A stretch of 64,000 nt of DNA from assembly GCA_029268225.1 (NCBI GenBank), contig JAJUGJ010000009.1:1-64000 (forward strand), given 5' to 3'. The notes under the pieces are model-generated. The model searched no databases and was not told the origin of the DNA. It worked only from the letters and a program-made list of their open reading frames with translations. The first letter of the stretch is position 1. The number at the start of each line of letters is the position of its first letter. This DNA is from Burkholderiales bacterium (GTDB lineage: Bacteria; Pseudomonadota; Gammaproteobacteria; Burkholderiales; Burkholderiaceae_C). Of this stretch, positions 37,179 through 45,046 are shown one piece after another. Made by a program: the position numbers and the translations under genes.

Positions 37179-38929
37179 GGCTGGGCATCGTTTGGCGTAC
37201 GGGTATTGCCATGGCCCTGATTGGTGTGCTGGCCGCAGGACTGACCGGCTACTACGGCTATACAGAAAGCCGTTCGCTGCTGCAAACCGCGGCCGAGCAA
37301 AGACTGTTGACCGCCACACGGGTGCTAGCCCGACAACTCAGTGTGGGACTGGACACCGCCAGCCGAGATGCGCTGATGGTGGCGCAGCACCCTGGCACCA
37401 TCGTCTTGCTCGATACCTGGCACAGTCAAGAGCCCGACGCCCGGGGCAGCACCATGGCAGCCTTGTTCAAGACCATTTTGCAAACCCGTCCGGAGTATTT
37501 CCAGATGCGGCTCATCGCCGTCGCCGACCATGGTGCCGAGCGCGTGAGGGTCGAGCGCAGCGAAGACGGCCTTGCGCGCGCGCCCGAAGATGCCCTTCGG
37601 GAGAAAGGTCACTACCCGTTCGTGGTGGAGACCTTGGCGCTGCCCAATGGGGCGGTGTATGTCTCTCGTGCCAGCCTCAACCACGAGACCCATGTTCACG
37701 ACGTCCGAGCACGCCCGTCTTTGCAAATCGCCACACCGGTCTACGGGGCACATCCACAAGCCATGGGCCTGATCGTCATCGACATCGACCTGGACCGCCT
37801 GTTCAAGCAACTCGCTGCCGACCTGCCCGACGCCCTGAGTCTGTATCTGAGCAACAGCGAAGGCGATTTCCTGATCCACCCCGACCCGAAGCAGGCCTTT
37901 GCCTTCGATCGCGGTCAGCGCTCCCTGGTGCAGGATGCGTTTCCCGAGACCCGCAAGCTGATCGGAGACCCTTCGGATGACACCCAACAGGTCGTCACCA
38001 CACAGGCTGCCAACGCATCGAATCAGGCGCTCGTGGCCGCTTTTGTCCGCCACCGCTTGAGTGGCATGCACAACGACGAGGGCTATGTGATCGGTCTGGG
38101 CCAGCCCTTGCGTGCCGTGCTCGCCGATGCCGATCAACTGGGGCGAACCAGCTTGCGCATTGTGCTGGCTTTCAGCGCCCTGGCGATCGTGTTGGCAGCG
38201 CTGCTGGCGCATCGACTGTCCAAACCTTTGCAGCAACTGCTGCGGGGCATTCGCGAGTTCGGACATGGTGCACATGATGCCCCCCTGCCCTTGCCAGTGC
38301 GGCGTCACGACGAGTTTGGCACCCTGGCACGCGCCATTGATGAGATGCAGGGGCAAATTCGCGCCCAGTTCGGCTCACTGGAAGTGAAGCAACAAGAGCT
38401 GGACCGACTCGCCAGCCATGACACCCTGACGGGACTGCCCAATCGCCGCCTCTTCATGGACCGTCTGACGCAGGCCATGGCCCGTGCCCGGCGTCACCAA
38501 AGCCAACTGGCACTGCTCTTCATCGACCTGGACAACTTCAAGGACATCAACGACAACGAGGGCCATGCCGCCGGTGATGATGTGCTCAAACTGATGAGCC
38601 AGCGCATGGGGGCGCTGGTGCGGGAAGTCGATACCGTGGCGCGGCTGGGTGGGGACGAGTTCATCATCTTGCTCGACGGCGCCGACAACCGCGATGAAAT
38701 CACCCAGATCGCTCAGCGCATGGTGGACGTGTTGCGCCAACCGGTGCTCTACGAAGGCAAGCTGCTGCAGTGCGGGGCCAGCATCGGCATCAGCTGCTTC
38801 CCGGACGATGCCACCGACATCACGGAACTGATCGCCACCGCCGATCAGGCCATGTACCGAGCCAAGCACAGCGGTCGCAACCAGCTGTGTTTTGCCTCGC
38901 CAGCAGGCCAGGTCAAGTCAGGTCCTTGA
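37175..38929 (+). CDS. Periplasmic-sensor HAMP-GGDEF diguanylate cyclase
   Basis: 584 residues from ATG 37175, which overlaps the binding-protein stop. TM1 is at about 5-25, then a periplasmic domain of about 300 residues (Cache-like; YFQMRLIAVADHGAERVRVER, ATPVYGAHPQAMGLIVIDID), TM2 at about 325-347, HAMP and a GGDEF domain. The active site GGDEF is intact at 492-496 and the I-site REVD is at 483-486, so c-di-GMP synthesis with feedback inhibition is expected. There is no EAL domain, unlike MbaA. Coupling with the PotD-like protein suggests that ligand-loaded binding protein modulates this cyclase. Confidence 0.92.
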   Translation: MRLGIVWRTGIAMALIGVLAAGLTGYYGYTESRSLLQTAAEQRLLTATRVLARQLSVGLDTASRDALMVAQHPGTIVLLDTWHSQEPDARGSTMAALFKTILQTRPEYFQMRLIAVADHGAERVRVERSEDGLARAPEDALREKGHYPFVVETLALPNGAVYVSRASLNHETHVHDVRARPSLQIATPVYGAHPQAMGLIVIDIDLDRLFKQLAADLPDALSLYLSNSEGDFLIHPDPKQAFAFDRGQRSLVQDAFPETRKLIGDPSDDTQQVVTTQAANASNQALVAAFVRHRLSGMHNDEGYVIGLGQPLRAVLADADQLGRTSLRIVLAFSALAIVLAALLAHRLSKPLQQLLRGIREFGHGAHDAPLPLPVRRHDEFGTLARAIDEMQGQIRAQFGSLEVKQQELDRLASHDTLTGLPNRRLFMDRLTQAMARARRHQSQLALLFIDLDNFKDINDNEGHAAGDDVLKLMSQRMGALVREVDTVARLGGDEFIILLDGADNRDEITQIAQRMVDVLRQPVLYEGKLLQCGASIGISCFPDDATDITELIATADQAMYRAKHSGRNQLCFASPAGQVKSGP

Positions 38930-39245
38930 CCTCGGCCTGGGCGGCGTGCCGCTGTGTGGAGGCGATCACGGCCTCGCGCGAGGTCTCGACCTCGTAGAGA
39001 CGGCTGCTGCCGATGACCTGCCCGTTGGCTGCCTTGAGGTTGAAATAAGGCTTGCCATTGGCTGACACCTGTCGCTCATAACGGGCATCGTTGGGGGCGT
39101 TGGACTTGACCGATGCGATGCCGTTCTCGGCCGAGGCTTTGGACTGGTACAACTCGCTGGTCAGTACGGTTTCACCGTTGTCCGCCTTGAGCACAAAGCG
39201 GAACTGGCCGTCTGAGCTTTTGCTCAGCTCGAACATCATCGTCAT
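38913..39245 (-). CDS. YegP-family protein with two DUF1508 repeats
   Basis: 110 residues from ATG 39245. Two DUF1508 repeats are visible, FELSKSSDGQFRFVLKADNG and YERQVSANGKPYFNLKAANG, each ending in a Ser/Ala-rich helix. YegP-like proteins are small, soluble, beta-rich dimers of unknown function. The 3' end overlaps the end of the convergent diguanylate cyclase gene by 17 bp. Confidence 0.92.
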   Translation of the reverse strand: MTMMFELSKSSDGQFRFVLKADNGETVLTSELYQSKASAENGIASVKSNAPNDARYERQVSANGKPYFNLKAANGQVIGSSRLYEVETSREAVIASTQRHAAQAEVKDLT

Positions 39246-39325
39246 CTCGGATCCCCTGATGTTGAAACTGGGAAAGCGCCACCCCATGCGGTCGTGACGC
39301 GGTGGCCTTCGCCCACTCTGCCAGA

Positions 39326-39721
39326 CTAGGCCTGCGCCGACAAGGCCGCCACCGCCAGCACCACCGCACCGACGCTCACAACAGCCAACCAGAGCGTGCG
39401 CACCCGATTTCGCTCAATGCGCTGAACCAGTTGCGCGTTCTGCTCGGCCAACTGCTGGGTCAACTCTGACGAGGCCAGCATCTGGGAGTGCAACTCGGCC
39501 ACCACACCTTCCAGCTCGCGGATGCGCAACTCCAAGGCAGCGGGGTTCAGCGCCTCAGCGGGCGCAGGCGCAGGCATCGGACCGCTTTGCGGCGTAGCGC
39601 TCCCCGTCTTGCCTGAAACGGACTTCCACAACTTCTTGGCACCCTCAGCCACCTTGGGAGCGTTGTTGATGACCTCCGTCCAAGGGACCTGAGACAGAAC
39701 CGTGAGCCAGCCAATCGCCAT
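39326..39721 (-). CDS. Hypothetical protein with coiled coil and C-terminal membrane anchor
   Basis: 131 residues; ATG 39721 follows AGGAGG at good distance. After an N-terminal amphipathic region and a Pro/Ala-rich linker (PMPAPAPAEALNPAA) comes a predicted coiled coil (LRIRELEGVVAELHSQMLAS through QLVQRIERNR) and a single C-terminal membrane helix (LWLAVVSVGAVVLAVAALSA). It may be tail-anchored. Family not recognised; it sits 22 bp downstream of the DUF805 gene and is probably co-transcribed with it. Confidence 0.75.
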   Translation of the reverse strand: MAIGWLTVLSQVPWTEVINNAPKVAEGAKKLWKSVSGKTGSATPQSGPMPAPAPAEALNPAALELRIRELEGVVAELHSQMLASSELTQQLAEQNAQLVQRIERNRVRTLWLAVVSVGAVVLAVAALSAQA

Positions 39722-39742
39722 GAAACCTCCTACGCCATCCGG

Positions 39743-40285
39743 TCAACTCACCCCTTTGGGGTTGAGCCCATACTGATTGCCGCCCGGCTGACTGTCTTGC
39801 ACCGTGAAGAACAACAAGATCAAGCCCCCCAAGAGGGGCAGCAAGGCGATGAGCATCCACCAGCCACTGCGACCGGTGTCATGCAAGCGGCGGACCGTGA
39901 CGGCCAGACTGGGCAGCAGCACGCCCAAATAGTACAAGCCGCTCAACAACCCGATACCCGCATCGTCATCGAAGCTGCCGGTGATGCTGTCGACGATCAC
40001 CAGCCCAATGATGGCCAAGCAGTTGAACAGCACAAAGTACCAGTACTCAGCCCGTTGCGCACGGCCGCTGAACACCGCGTACTTCTTCCATACCGAGAGA
40101 TACCAGTCCATGCCTGAACTCCTTGAAGATGGCAGTTCAACTCCGTGAGTCCCTGACTCCAACATGCCGCCACCCCGCTGTGCACGCCCCCCCGGCGGCG
40201 CGACAGACACCACGATCTGGGCACCACACGCCCCGCAGAACTTGGCATCTGGGTGGTTTTGCGCCCCACATTGCGTGCAGAACAT
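39743..40285 (-). CDS. DUF805 membrane protein with N-terminal zinc ribbon
   Basis: 180 residues from ATG 40285. The N-terminus is a zinc ribbon (CTQCG ... CGACG, two CxxC knuckles). A Gly-rich linker leads to a DUF805 domain: WKKYAVFSGRAQRAEYWYF, LAVTVRRLHDTGRSGWW and a last segment PLLGGLILLFF ending in GLNPKG. Four membrane helices are expected. DUF805 proteins are widespread with no established role. Confidence 0.9.
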   Translation of the reverse strand: MFCTQCGAQNHPDAKFCGACGAQIVVSVAPPGGRAQRGGGMLESGTHGVELPSSRSSGMDWYLSVWKKYAVFSGRAQRAEYWYFVLFNCLAIIGLVIVDSITGSFDDDAGIGLLSGLYYLGVLLPSLAVTVRRLHDTGRSGWWMLIALLPLLGGLILLFFTVQDSQPGGNQYGLNPKGVS

Positions 40286-40466
40286 CGGCTTCCTCAACTT
40301 GAATTGCTATGTATGCTGGAACCATAGCGCATACAGTTGGCTCTGGTGTGTCCAGTTGGACACAGCACATGAGCAAACCGGGCTAACCCTGAGGCCTTGG
40401 CCGCGCCAAACAGCAGGATTTACCGAGTTGGGTACGATGAAGCATCCTGTTGACACCTGCCACACC

Positions 40467-41141
40467 ATGTCCGCCACACTCAAGATTGACTTTGTTTCTG
40501 ATATCTCTTGCCCATGGTGTGCCATTGGATTGTCGTCGCTGCTGCAGGCCTTGGCGCGCCTCCAGGACGAGGTCCAAGCCCGGCTGCAATGCCAACCGTT
40601 TGAGCTGAACCCCCGCATGGCCCCAGGCGGCCAGGACATTGGTGAGCACCTGACCGAAAAGTACGGCAGCACCCCAGAGCAACAAGCGCAGATACGCGAG
40701 ACCATTCGGCTGCGCGGTGCCGAGGCGGGCTTTGAATTCAGCCCTGACGGCCGCGGTCGCATCTACAACACCTTCCAGGCCCACCGTCTGCTGCACTGGG
40801 CCGCCGTCGAATATCCGGAGCGACAAGTGGCACTGAAGCTGGCCCTGCTGCAAGCCTGTCACCGAGACCGCCAGGCCATGGACCAACCAGAGGTGCTGCT
40901 GGCCGCCGTCTCAGAGGCTGGGCTGGATGTGGATCACGCCCGCGCCATCTTGCAAAGTGACGAGTTTGCCGACGAGGTCCGTGAGCAAGAGTCGTTCTAC
41001 ACCAGTCACGGCATCCACTCTGTACCGGCCGTGATCGTGAACAACCGGCATCTCATTTCAGGCGGCCAGCCCGTGGAGGTGTACGAGCGTGCGCTGCGCG
41101 AGATTGCGGCGGCCGCTGAGAGCGAGGCCCCAACGGCCTGA
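40467..41141 (+). CDS. DsbA-family oxidoreductase (FrnE-like)
   Basis: 224 residues from ATG 40467 (MSATLKIDFVSD); ATG 40437 would add ten residues. It has a thioredoxin fold with helical insert: catalytic CPWC at 15-18 after the first strand, cis-Pro loop in GIHSVPAVIVN, and FELNPRMAPGG typical of FrnE/HCCA-isomerase-like proteins. There is no signal peptide, so unlike classical DsbA it should work in the cytoplasm. FrnE-like proteins act in disulfide handling or oxidative stress. The 181 bp upstream contain no clear promoter. Confidence 0.9.
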   Translation: MSATLKIDFVSDISCPWCAIGLSSLLQALARLQDEVQARLQCQPFELNPRMAPGGQDIGEHLTEKYGSTPEQQAQIRETIRLRGAEAGFEFSPDGRGRIYNTFQAHRLLHWAAVEYPERQVALKLALLQACHRDRQAMDQPEVLLAAVSEAGLDVDHARAILQSDEFADEVREQESFYTSHGIHSVPAVIVNNRHLISGGQPVEVYERALREIAAAAESEAPTA

Positions 41142-41152
41142 CACCCTGGGGC

Positions 41153-41833
41153 TCAACGCTCGGTCACCCCGGTCACCGCCAGGGTTTGCGTACCGGTCAC
41201 AATCATGCGCACCATCAGCACCAGTTGCTCGGTCAACTCATGGAGTTTGTCAGGCGGCGCGTCCATCACCGTGGCCCCAATGGCGAACACCAAACGGGTG
41301 ATGGCCTTCGCCGTCAAGGCCGGCTCAAACAAACCGGTCTTGTTCACTTCGGCCAGACGGATCAAGTCCAGTCGCAACTCTTCCTCAAAGTAGTTGAGCT
41401 GACGGTCCACCGCCTGTTTGAAAGCGTCAGAGCCCACCGAGCCCTCGCGCAAGAGAATGTGCAGCAACTTGTCGTCGCTTCGCAGTTGCTCCATGAAGGC
41501 CTCGACGGAGCCGCGTACCACGCTGCGGTCGGTGCTGGCACGCTTTCGGGCCTCACCAATGATCTGCCGCAGTGATTCGCCGGCACGCTCGATCAGGGCG
41601 ACGGCCAACTCGTCCATGTCCCGAAATTGTCGATAAAAGCTGTTGGGGGCAATGCCTGCTTCTCGCGCCACTTCGCGCAAACTCAAGGTCGACACGCTGC
41701 GATTGGGCCCAGCCAACTTCAACGCGGCCTCAATGATGTCATCTCGTGAAATGACGGCTTTTCGCCCAGGCGTACCCGGCGTGGTGGGCTTGTTCACAGG
41801 GATGTCAGATAGGGCGGTCAGGATGCTGCTCAT
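41153..41833 (-). CDS. TetR-family regulator, FabR/DesT-like
   Basis: 226 residues from ATG 41833; longer starts run into the intergenic control region. The helix-turn-helix is at about 42-62 (LSLREVAREAGIAPNSFYRQ), followed by FRDMDELAVALIERAGESLRQ, which matches the FabR/DesT branch of TetR proteins controlling unsaturated fatty acid synthesis. It is transcribed away from the ferredoxin reductase/desaturase operon, the same arrangement as DesT with desCB in Pseudomonas. It is expected to sense acyl-CoA or acyl-ACP saturation and repress the desaturase operon; this is an inference from family and context. Confidence 0.9.
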   Translation of the reverse strand: MSSILTALSDIPVNKPTTPGTPGRKAVISRDDIIEAALKLAGPNRSVSTLSLREVAREAGIAPNSFYRQFRDMDELAVALIERAGESLRQIIGEARKRASTDRSVVRGSVEAFMEQLRSDDKLLHILLREGSVGSDAFKQAVDRQLNYFEEELRLDLIRLAEVNKTGLFEPALTAKAITRLVFAIGATVMDAPPDKLHELTEQLVLMVRMIVTGTQTLAVTGVTER

Positions 41834-41876
41834 GGTGTGCGTGGCCAAGGCAACATCATATCGCCCAGCAATTAAT

Positions 41877-41908
41877 GCACAAGTGTATAGACAAATGTTC
41901 GCTTGTGC
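41877..41908. promoter_or_regulatory. Candidate FabR/DesT-type operator dyad
   Basis: GCACAAG (41877-41883) and CTTGTGC (41902-41908) form a perfect 7-bp inverted repeat over 18 bp. It overlaps the -35 and spacer of the candidate desaturase-operon promoter, a repressor-like position. A further AGACAAATGTTCGCT element lies inside. Which part is bound is not known. Confidence 0.4.
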
Positions 41909-41915
41909 GTATACT
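41888..41915 (+). promoter_or_regulatory. Candidate sigma-70 promoter of the desaturase operon
   Basis: TAGACA (five of six matches to TTGACA) and TATACT (five of six to TATAAT) are spaced by 16 bp. Transcription would start near 41922, about 23 bp before the GTG start of the reductase gene. Confidence 0.5.
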
Positions 41916-41944
41916 TCGTCCATCAAGATTCAAGAACCGCCTCT

Positions 41945-43069
41945 GTGACCGTTTCCTACTCCGCTTCTCGTGGCCAGGCCAATGTGGCACCCAGCGCTTT
42001 GCGCAAGGTGGTGGCACCCTTCGTGAACCCGGGCATCTTCGATTTCTGGGTCAGCAAGTTGAACCCGGCCTGGTCGTGGGACCGCCCGCTGGCCCGCGTG
42101 GTTGAACGCAAGGTCGAGGCGCTGGACACCGTCACCTTGCTGCTCAAGCCCAACGCGCACTGCGGCACGTTCGTACCGGGGCAGCACATCAACGTCACCG
42201 CCGAGGTGAATGGCCGCCGCACGACGCGCAGCTACAGCCTCACGGGTATTCCGCGCCGCGACGGCCGCCTGTCGCTCACCATCAAGCGGGTGGACAAGGG
42301 CGTGCTGAGCACCCACCTCGTGCAACACACGCAGGTGGGCGACGTGCTGGAATTGGGCCCCGCCTTTGGCGAGATGACCTTGCCCGCCAAGCCCGAGGGT
42401 GAATGGTTGTTCCTGGCAGCTGGCAGCGGCATCACGCCCTTGATGAGCCTGACGCGCAGCCTGGTCGCGCAAAACATGCCGGTAGACCTGACCCTGATCT
42501 ACTGGGCCAAGACCCGTGCCGAGTTGTGTTTCGTCCGCGAATTGCGCGAACTGGCGACCCAGTTCCCCCGCTTCAAGCTGCAGTTCGTGCTGGAGAAAGA
42601 GCCGCAACTGCTGCAAGGCGAAGAATCGGGCCTGATCAGTGCAGAACAGCTCGCCCGCGTGGTGGGTGACCTGTCGGCGAAGCAGGTGTACGCCTGCGGC
42701 CCCAGTGGTTTTGTCGATGCGGCCCGCGGCCTGACGGAAGGCCAGGTGCGCAGCTTCACGGCCGAGGGGTTCACGCCCGTGGCACCCATCACGGTGGCCG
42801 ATGCGGCCACCGCCACGGTGAAGGTGCACCTGGCGGCCAGCGGACGCGACCTCGAAATCCCCACCAATCTGTCGATTCTGGATGCACTGGAAGCCCAGGG
42901 GCTCAAGCCCAAGGTGGGTTGCCGCATGGGCGTGTGCCGCACCTGCGTGTGTACCCGCACTGAAGGCACCACCCTCGACATGCAGTCGGGCGAACAAGAC
43001 GCCCAGCCGGGCATTGACGTGCGCATTTGCATGACACGCGCCCGCACCGACCTCACGCTTGACCTGTGA
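41945..43069 (+). CDS. FNR-type ferredoxin reductase with C-terminal 2Fe-2S domain (desaturase electron donor)
   Basis: 374 residues from GTG 41945; an upstream TTG at 41903 lies inside the promoter/spacer, so it is not preferred. An FAD/NAD(P)H-binding FNR module comes first (RSYSLTG, FLAAGSGITPLMSL, YACGPSGFVDA). A plant-type 2Fe-2S ferredoxin domain follows with ligands Cys326, Cys331, Cys334 and Cys362 (GCRMGVCRTC and ICMTR). It passes electrons from NAD(P)H to a di-iron partner. The fatty acid desaturase encoded immediately downstream is the clear candidate, as with DesC and DesB in Pseudomonas. Confidence 0.93.
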   Translation: MTVSYSASRGQANVAPSALRKVVAPFVNPGIFDFWVSKLNPAWSWDRPLARVVERKVEALDTVTLLLKPNAHCGTFVPGQHINVTAEVNGRRTTRSYSLTGIPRRDGRLSLTIKRVDKGVLSTHLVQHTQVGDVLELGPAFGEMTLPAKPEGEWLFLAAGSGITPLMSLTRSLVAQNMPVDLTLIYWAKTRAELCFVRELRELATQFPRFKLQFVLEKEPQLLQGEESGLISAEQLARVVGDLSAKQVYACGPSGFVDAARGLTEGQVRSFTAEGFTPVAPITVADAATATVKVHLAASGRDLEIPTNLSILDALEAQGLKPKVGCRMGVCRTCVCTRTEGTTLDMQSGEQDAQPGIDVRICMTRARTDLTLDL

Positions 43070-43083
43070 AAGTGATTGCTGAC

Positions 43084-44199
43084 ATGAGCAAACCGACCAG
43101 CCGCGTTCTGAGTGGCGACGAACTGGAGCGCTTCGGCGCCGAGATTGACGACCTGCGCGCCCGCACCGTGGCCGACCTGGGTGAGCGCGATGCACGCTAC
43201 ATCCGCAATGTGTACAAGGCCGTGCGCTACTCCGAGATCCTGGGCCGCGCGCTGTTGATGGTGGCGTGGTTCCTGCCTGAAGGCTGGGTGTTCGGCACCG
43301 CGGCCCTGGGCGCCGTGATTCTGGGTCTGTCCAAGATCCTGGACAACATGGAGCTGGGCCACAACGTCATCCACGGTCAGTACGACTGGATGGGGGACCC
43401 CACGCTGAACGGCAAGAGCTTCGAGTGGGACATCATGGGCACCAGCGACAACTGGCGCAAGACCCACAACTTCCGCCACCACACCTACACCAACATCCAT
43501 GGCATGGACGAGGATCTGGGCTATGGCGTGCTGCGCCTGTTCCCCGAGCAGAAGTGGCACCCGGCCCGCCTGGGTCAACCGATCTACGCCATCATCTTTG
43601 CCATCCTGTTCGAGTGGGGTGTGGCCATTCAGGACCTGCGCCTGGGTCGCTGGCTGACAGGCCGCGTCAACAACAAGCAGATGTTCCAGATTGCGCAGCC
43701 CGCTCTGGTCAAGATGCGTCGTCAACTGATCAAGGACTACCTGATCTGGCCGCTGCTGGCTGGGCCGGGTTTCCTGGTGGTGCTGGCCGGTAACGCGGTG
43801 GCCAACGTGATCCGCAGCCTGTGGACCTACACAGTGATCTTCTGCGGCCACTTCACGACCGACGTGCAGACCTTCCCCAAGAGCGTGCTGAAGAACGACA
43901 GCCGCGCCCACTGGTATGTGCGCCAGATCGCTGGCTCGTCGAACCTGAGCGGCGGCTTCTTGCTGAACGTGATGACGGGCAACCTGAGCCACCAGATTGA
44001 GCACCACCTGTTCCCGGATGTGCCCGCCAACCGCTACGCCGAGATGGCCGTGCAGGTGCGCGACATCTGCCAGCGTTACGGCCAGCACTACAACACCGGC
44101 TCGATGGTCAAGCAGTTTGGTCAGGTGCTGTGGCGCATCCTGCGTCACTCCTTCCCCAGCTCGCCGGCGCGCACCCTGCGCCCGAAGATGGCCAAGTAA
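43084..44199 (+). CDS. Membrane fatty acid desaturase
   Basis: 371 residues from ATG 43084 (MSKPTSRVLS); GTG 43066 would overlap the reductase stop. The three histidine boxes of membrane di-iron desaturases are intact: HNVIHGQ from His93, HNFRHH from His128 and HQIEHH from His303. Two hydrophobic segment pairs flank them. The enzyme inserts a double bond into acyl chains of CoA esters or lipids; delta-9 activity is likely by analogy with DesB but regiochemistry is not readable. It is the second gene of the operon with the ferredoxin reductase, and ends before a strong terminator. Confidence 0.94.
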   Translation: MSKPTSRVLSGDELERFGAEIDDLRARTVADLGERDARYIRNVYKAVRYSEILGRALLMVAWFLPEGWVFGTAALGAVILGLSKILDNMELGHNVIHGQYDWMGDPTLNGKSFEWDIMGTSDNWRKTHNFRHHTYTNIHGMDEDLGYGVLRLFPEQKWHPARLGQPIYAIIFAILFEWGVAIQDLRLGRWLTGRVNNKQMFQIAQPALVKMRRQLIKDYLIWPLLAGPGFLVVLAGNAVANVIRSLWTYTVIFCGHFTTDVQTFPKSVLKNDSRAHWYVRQIAGSSNLSGGFLLNVMTGNLSHQIEHHLFPDVPANRYAEMAVQVRDICQRYGQHYNTGSMVKQFGQVLWRILRHSFPSSPARTLRPKMAK

Positions 44200-44235
44200 A
44201 GGACGACGGGCCGCACGCCTTGCGGCGTCCCCGCC

Positions 44236-44273
44236 AACCGCATCTGTGCTTACCGGCCTGATGCGGTTTTTTC
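44236..44273 (+). terminator. Rho-independent terminator of the desaturase operon
   Basis: AACCGCATC and GATGCGGTT form a 9-bp stem with a 15-nt loop, followed by a T-rich run. It lies 36 bp after the desaturase stop. Confidence 0.8.
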
Positions 44274-44295
44274 TTGCCTGTTCAGAGCTGCGTCA

Positions 44296-45027
44296 TCAGG
44301 CGTGGAAGATGTGGCAAGGCACGGTGCGCTGTTGCAGCGCGATGCGGATGGGGTACTCGGCCACATCACCCGGCAACATGGCCTGGTGCAGCAACTCCAG
44401 CTTGTCTTCCCCTGTGAGGTGGACGATGAGTTGGCGCGTGTCGAGCAAGGCCCGACGTGTGAGACTCACGCGGGGCACGGGGACATTGGGCGGCAGGGGT
44501 GCCTCCACGGCCAGGCAGCGGGCGGGCGCCGCGTCCAGCAGGGCATAGGGCAGTTCGGGCGCGTCGGGGAAGAGCGAGGCGGTGTGACCATCGCCGCCCA
44601 TGCCCAACACCACCGCATCGGCCGGCCAGGACAGCGCGGCCAGGGTGGCTTCGAGCGCGGGCACGCCCTCGGCGGGAGTGGTGGCACCGTTGTACAAGGG
44701 AACGAATTGGGCGGCCGCCGCATGGGCTTTCAGCAAATGGGTGCGCACCAGGGCTGCGTTGCTGTCCGGATGGTCGGGCGGCAGCCAGCGTTCGTCGGCC
44801 AAGGTCACCGTGACCGCAGGCCAGTCGAGCGCGCAGCGGGCCAGCGCCTGGAAAAACGGCACGGGCGTGCTGCCCCCTGAAACCACGAGCAAGGCCCGCC
44901 CGCGCTCGGCCAGCCCCTGGCGTAACAAGGCCGCGACATGGTCGGCCAGGTCCAGCGCCAGCAGGGCCGGATCGGCGGCGTGGTGAAAAGTGTGGTGCAG
45001 CGAGGGGGGACAAGACAGCTCAGGCAT
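44296..45027 (-). CDS. pgl: 6-phosphogluconolactonase
   Basis: 243 residues from ATG 45027. A further ATG at 45048 would share two bases with the start codon of the divergent edd gene and is less likely. It is a NagB/SOL-type lactonase: LLVVSGGSTPVPFFQAL, TLADERWLPPDHPDSN and LGMGGDGHTASLFPDAPEL. It hydrolyses 6-phosphogluconolactone to 6-phosphogluconate, the substrate of the Edd enzyme encoded divergently. The two genes have only 19 bp between starts, so promoters must lie inside one of the coding regions or overlap. Confidence 0.95.
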   Translation of the reverse strand: MPELSCPPSLHHTFHHAADPALLALDLADHVAALLRQGLAERGRALLVVSGGSTPVPFFQALARCALDWPAVTVTLADERWLPPDHPDSNAALVRTHLLKAHAAAAQFVPLYNGATTPAEGVPALEATLAALSWPADAVVLGMGGDGHTASLFPDAPELPYALLDAAPARCLAVEAPLPPNVPVPRVSLTRRALLDTRQLIVHLTGEDKLELLHQAMLPGDVAEYPIRIALQQRTVPCHIFHA

Positions 45028-45046
45028 CAGCCCATCATAATGAGCC

